A DNA stretch of 64,000 nucleotides from Cylicocyclus nassatus (taxonomy: Eukaryota; Nematoda; Chromadorea; Rhabditida; Strongylidae), in NCBI GenBank assembly GCA_958299035.1, contig CATQJL010000112.1, positions 61,363,823 through 61,427,822 on the forward strand. Direction: 5' to 3'. A model generated the notes under the pieces. That model was not told the DNA's origin, did no database searches, and was given only the letters and a program-made list of their open reading frames with translations. Positions 59,501 to 64,000 of the stretch are shown one piece after another; the stretch's first letter is position 1, and each line of letters opens with the position of its first letter. A program made the translations under genes and the position numbers.

Positions 59501-62500
59501 TGAGTCTATCCAATTCCTGAGGTGAAACACCTTCTTGCAAGATGCGGACCACTTCAGACATCATTGGTCCTAGGCAGCGCACCACGAAGAATCCGGGGCA
59601 ATCCTGAAGCATACCGTATCCCAGGAAATTCTTCTGTCTCATTCGGAGTGAGCCCGATTCAAGCGGATCGGGTCACCGCGTTGCCTGATCCTGCGCCGCA
59701 TTTGCGAACGCGTTCTCTAACATTTTCTCACGAATAAATTAACGAGTGAAGCTTGCCTCTGTGCCCTTTCGCACGCTCAGGCGTGAGAAAATGATCAGGC
59801 TACACGTTCGAGAACGCAGCGCACGTGCAAGCGAGGCGGCCGCACGGGACCCGAGCCGCTCTAGTCGGGGTCACTCCACATAAGACAGAGGATATCTACT
59901 ATAAAATGAATATTCCAAACCTTTACGACCACAACAGTTTTGCCTTGTTTTAGACCAAGCTGTGCCGCAGTAGCGAGAGTTTCCTTTGATGTCCCGTCGT
60001 GAACGATAATTTCCAGGAGTTGCATTTTTTCCACAGGCGAAAAGTAATGCATCCCGATGACCTAAGTAAACAATAAACTTCCAAAAATTTCAAAAGAAGG
60101 AGTAATAATACTTTATCTGGATGTGATGACGCTTTTGCAATATCTTTGATTGGTAGAGCAGATGTGTTAGATGCAATTATGGTATCCTGAAATCAAAATA
60201 ATTGCTAAAAATTGCAAACCATAAGTTTCACTCACCTTCCCAACGATCCCTTCGACTTGTTTGATAACTTTGTGTTTCAGTTCCAAGTCCTCAAACACAG
60301 CTTCGATCACAATATCTGCGTTTTTCATAGCATTATAATTACAAGTGGCTACGAGATTTGTTACTATCCTGAAATTTTTAACAATTCACTTGTCAAGATA
60401 TTCTCAAGAGCATCGCAACGCATCTTTACATTACGCTTTTTTTGAATTGAAAAACATACTGTTCTTTCTCTAATTTGTTAATCTTCTTTCGTTTAACTTG
60501 ACCATCAAGATGATTGGCAATTTGATTCTCACCTCGTTCTAGTCCCTGAATTAGACAAAATCTATTAAGTATGGATCAAGACCATCAAATGTTGATTTTG
60601 TCCTTTTCTTGGAAAACCACACTTCTACTGAGCAAATTATTTAAAGATGAAAATAAAACCGTTCTGGTATTTTTGCTGTAGTTCTTTCCCACTATATGAA
60701 AGCTTCAAGTTTTCAAGAACACACGAGAACTGGTCCTCAACAGAAAGCTGCTCATATCTATAGGCGATACATCACACTCAGAGACAGGTCGGCAGTGCCG
60801 AAGCTGTCGGCGTCTCTTACCATCAAGTGCACTATCATATCTCTGAACGTATGATGTCTCTCCCAAACACATACTATCTCGCGCGGATATAACGGCGCCC
60901 ACTCTTTGCGTGTGATATTACTTATACATCCGCAGGTCATTCATGGTGTTTAAGTAAATTTTTTCCACAACCTGCTGAAAATGCCGGTACCTTCTCGTTC
61001 ATATCCAGTAGCACACATTTTAGTCCTTTGTCAATGGTAACGTTGGCAATTCCAGCTCCCATCAATCCTGCACCCACTACAGCGACTTCTCTAAATTTTT
61101 CAAATGTCATACCGATTAGGTCAGAGCGACTTCCAAAGTTTACCCACTTGAATGGTAAGCCCTTCCCATACTTATTTTTCTTGCATTCTGTCGATCCTGT
61201 GAAAAGTCCCACCAGTGCTTTAGACTGGTATGATTGGATGAGCTCTCCAAAACTCTGAAATTAGAAAAATTTGATTTACACGAAATGGTTGTTGAGTCAT
61301 GAAAATTACCTCTGATTCAGTTTTGTAGCCTTCAGAAGGTCCCTCGACCAAACCTGCACGAACCGCCTTTAGTATTTTTAGTGGAGCTGGGTAGTTTCCT
61401 CCGGTAAGCTTCAGAACCTGAAATTGGGACATAGCCATATTGTCACCAGAAGCGGGGTATTTATCAATGTACCGATCACTAAGCCGCCGTAGTTTCACCG
61501 TATAAATAGCGCCCGATCGGGTCATGAGCACCTGATCAGGTGATGAGCACTTGATCGGGTGATGAGCACCTAATCGGGTGATGAGCATCTAATCGGGGTG
61601 ATCGGCACCCACCTAACGGTTAAATAGCGCGCGAGATCGAGAGGTTCACAAACTTAGAATATTTTACTCTCTTCTCTTTGTGCTACAGATTTTAGTTACC
61701 AGCGCCGAAAGTTCAGAAACATTCGTATGTTAAATGCCTCTGCCAATAAATAAGATAAAGTGACGCTTACCTGATCTTTGGCTTTCTTCAACACCACTCT
61801 GTCAAGAACGATCGAGGTGGACATCACCTACAAAAATTTTCGATTTTCACGATATTTGCAGAAAAAATCCACTTACCTTCTGCATAATCTTCTCCATCAT
61901 GGGTTTCTCTCTGTTCACTTTCAATGAACCTTTGGCTAATTTTCGGGCTGTTTCCACTGCAACTTCCTCCAGGTATCTACAAAAAATTGCAAAAATTTGT
62001 ATTTAGATTAAAGTCCTGAATGCACCTATGAGTATTCGCAGCTGCTGGTTCGAGTCCATCTCCAAGTGGCTGTACAACAGCATCAACCAGACCTATTTTC
62101 TTGGCCTGAAGATTATGTAATAATGCCATAATGCGTAAAATGAGTGGCTCTTTTTTCACCTTATCAGCCTTGACTTTCTTTCCAGTGAGCATCATGTCCA
62201 GGGCATTTTGAAGAGGTACGAGCTTTGGAAGTCGCTGTGTGCCTCCAGCACCAGGAAGTAGTCCAAGCATAACCTGAAGATAAAAGTCCTAGAAGATAAT
62301 TCTAATGGCGATCACTTAACTAAAATGTAGTTTACAGAAGAGTATAGCATATTCAACTGGGAAGGATTCTCAAGTTGAATGGTTTTTTACAAAGGTTCAT
62401 CCCAAGATAAGAAAAAATTGCAAAAGTTATTCTATCCTTCTTCGCTTCTTAAGGCACTGTCCATACAAATAAAGGATGAAACTTGTGATTTTTAAAGCGG

Positions 62501-63645
62501 GGACATTGATTAAACAATTGCCCGAATTCCGCTGCAAAAGATGGAGTGAGAAGCGAGTAAAACGCTTCAGAAGGAGGCAGCGGTCGCTCCGCCCAACGTG
62601 GATGGTTCGAAAATACAAATCCAAAATTGAGCTTGAATGTGTCCACTGTCGGAGATCCCTTATTATTAGGCTTTCGAAACTTTAAAAACATCTGATCCCA
62701 ATTTTGGGCTTGTATCCTCAGACCACCCACGTTGATGGGCGGAGCGACCATTGCCGCTTCTACCTTCTGGGACGATTTTCTCGCTCTGAAATTCATTTCC
62801 TGCAGCGGGATTTGTGCGTTAACTTGGTTCGCGACACCACTATTGAATCGTATCAAGATCTTATAACCCTCTATTTAAATGGACAGCGCCTTTAACAGAG
62901 ATATATGCTGCATGGTTCTTCCTACGCCTATTCGGGACCATTCTTTCAGACTTGCGCCCAAATGCTCACCTCAGGCAATGCCAACTGAGTCTTCTTGTCA
63001 TTCACTGCGATACGATAATGACATGACATTGCCAGTTCCAGTCCACCACCCATGCAGCTGCCCATAATCGCTGCTACAATAGGCTTCCCGGATCGTTCCA
63101 ACTTCTCAAATTGTTCTTGAGCCTTCCTAAAAAGCAGAATTTGACGCGTGAGTGAGCGTAAGTCTTTGGCTTAACTCACTTTGAAATGGAAGCTCCTTCT
63201 TGCGCTGTTTTTGCTTTACTCAACATATTGACATCTGCTCCAGCCACAAAGCTGTTCGGCTTCGCAGACATAAGGACTATAGATTTCACAGAGCTATCGC
63301 GCTCCACCTACTGCAGCAATTAGACACTTTTAACTTCTTTGCAGGCTCATACCTTGTCGAAAGCTGCTTGAAGATCGCTAGCTAATGCTTCATTTAAGAC
63401 ATTTTCCTAAGAAAAAGTTTTTAGAGAAAATGTGAAGAAATCTAAACAACCTTGGTATTCGCCAAATCCATTTTGAGGACAGCTACATCGCCTTGATTCT
63501 GTATTTTCACTGTACCTGTTTTAATAAATCACATATAGCAATGCAATAAATTTGCGCACAGTGGAAAAAATTAATTAAAATAAAAAATAAATCATACCAG
63601 TTTGACTGAGTGATGATGTAACAGAAAATCGTCGAACAAACGATA
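56538..63645 (-). CDS. HADHA: Mitochondrial trifunctional protein alpha subunit (long-chain enoyl-CoA hydratase / 3-hydroxyacyl-CoA dehydrogenase), 5' exon missing
   Basis: Fatty-acid beta-oxidation enzyme of the mitochondrial matrix. I joined 22 exons with consistent phase: 63645-63598, 63515-63451, 63406-63353, 63307-63180, 63126-62970, 62273-62160, 62105-62026, 61976-61877, 61827-61771, 61417-61310, 61254-61148, 61090-60991, 60545-60460, 60368-60236, 60186-60112, 60061-59921, 59603-59454, 59400-59268, 57146-57053, 56997-56907, 56849-56709, 56597-56538 (stop TAA). About 739 residues result; the human protein has 763. The first readable exon is arginine- and serine-rich ([15 protein letters not shown]), fitting a transit peptide. 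The hydratase half has [11 protein letters not shown] and [12 protein letters not shown], the NAD site GAGLMGAG is near residue 345, SNTSALPI follows, and the dehydrogenase histidine lies in [17 protein letters not shown]. Most introns are 45-60 bp with GT-AG ends. The last has a GC donor. The start exon lies in the last 350 bases or outside the window. Confidence 0.95.
58505..59110. repeat. Tandem pair of about 327-bp units with purine-rich tracts
   Basis: TTCTGTACCAGTAGGGTGCG begins at 58505 and 58832, each followed by a long G/A-rich tract, then AAAGCC(C)TGGAGTGG and TTAGTGGCAC. Located in the large HADHA intron of copy B only. Confidence 0.75.
59196..59232. repeat. Perfect hairpin, 17-bp stem, 3-base loop
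   Basis: Arm CCAGTTCAAAGCGCCGC, loop GAA, then the exact complement; it sits at the right boundary of the copy-B-specific intron segment. Confidence 0.9.
59645..59877. mobile_element. MITE in a HADHA intron, copy B
   Basis: Ends GGAGTGAGCCCGATTCAAGC and, complemented, GGAGTGACCCCGACTAGAGC; GC-rich interior; fills most of the intron 59604-59920. Confidence 0.65.
61515..61609. repeat. 18-19 bp minisatellite in a HADHA intron
   Basis: About five units of GATCGGGTGATGAGCACCT with small variants, within the intron 61418-61770. Confidence 0.85.
62453..62891. mobile_element. TTAA-family MITE inside a HADHA intron
   Basis: Ends GGCACTGTCCATACAAAT and, complemented, AGGCGCTGTCCATTTAAAT, flanked by TTAA at 62449-62452 and 62892-62895. 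It accounts for most of the 696-bp intron between exons 5 and 6. Confidence 0.75.
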
Positions 63646-64000
63646 CTAAAAGACAATTAGAACTTTATTTTACAAGAAATAATGTTTGCACGCCATAATC
63701 CAATATGGTAGCTAGCTCTTCTAAAAAAGGCTTGTGATTCGTGCATTGAAAATTCTGTACAAGATTAAGGGGAAAGACTCGTGGAAAAAAGCACTACAAT
63801 GTGACAATATAGATTAGACGCATGATAAAATGCATGTTCCTAAAAAATGATTCTTTCTTTAACCTTTGATTCAACTGGCATGCGGCTGGAAGGCGGGACT
63901 TTGTGCTCTAATTAAGGCCACCTGCGCCAGCGACGCAATCTGCATCTCTGTCGCGCGCGTGCTCTCTGACCATCATCTAGCTCTCATTAGGTCACGAAGC

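Larger units (their letters stand above)
47104..60916 (+). repeat. Segmental duplication, copy B
   Basis: Direct copy of 1-12530, about 1.3 kb longer. Sequence only in B: insertions at 49944-50404, 50459-50863, 51500-51645, about 55537-56012 and about 57368-59232. B lacks the roughly 807 bases present at 497-1304 of A; the joint has short TAATTAT/TAATATG-like homology, consistent with a deletion in B. The right end lies in the 445-bp HADHA intron between exons 12 and 13, so the HADHA gene continues past the duplicated block on this side only. This makes B, or its locus, the likely source of copy A. Confidence 0.97.

Noticed and set aside
61091..61147. A 19-residue insertion in HADHA before the NAD motif
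   Set aside because: It is better explained as a 57-bp in-frame intron without stops (donor GTGGGT, acceptor TTTAG); splicing restores the family length.
1..64000. An operon-like or defence-like novel system
   Set aside because: Apart from HADHA and channel remnants, everything supported is transposon or repeat; no cluster of unknown but coherent genes was seen.

Overview
The window looks like nuclear DNA of a nematode, most likely a repeat-rich clade V (strongylid-type) species. The basis is many 45-60 bp introns with TTTCAG-type acceptors, coding sequence diluted in DNA transposons, and proteins of nematode type. That placement is inference. No bacterial, CRISPR, rRNA or functional tRNA gene was seen.

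The dominant structure is a large direct segmental duplication. Copy A (1-12530, continuing left of the window) and copy B (47104-60916) are separated by about 34.6 kb. Each copy carries a Cys-loop ligand-gated ion channel-like gene on the plus strand and the 3' part of a mitochondrial trifunctional protein alpha-subunit (HADHA) gene on the minus strand. The HADHA gene is whole only on the B side (22 exons readable from 63645 down to 56538; the start exon is not found). The duplication breaks inside one of its introns, so copy A holds exons 13-22 only, and these carry frameshifts and a lost splice acceptor. The channel gene shows different damage in the two copies: a 2-base frameshift in B, and a lost acceptor in A. 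A third, older channel fragment lies at 32.9-33.7 kb, and a loop-C exon of another channel precedes copy B (and begins the window in copy A).

The spacer (12.5-47.1 kb) has no gene I can support. It is made of mariner-like elements of about 0.7-1.0 kb with long inverted repeats, two giant foldback elements of about 1.1 kb, a decayed Bel/Pao-type retroelement, tRNA-like SINE copies, tandem arrays and a TTCGAA-rich block. Because the two duplicates supply empty sites for each other, insertions after the duplication can be typed by target-site duplication: hAT-like (8 bp), Mutator-like (9 bp), Harbinger-like (TAA) and a widespread TTAA-flanked MITE family with at least eight copies.

I see no operon-like or defence-like system. 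The most interesting content is the pair of partly decayed duplicates and the transposon natural history they record.
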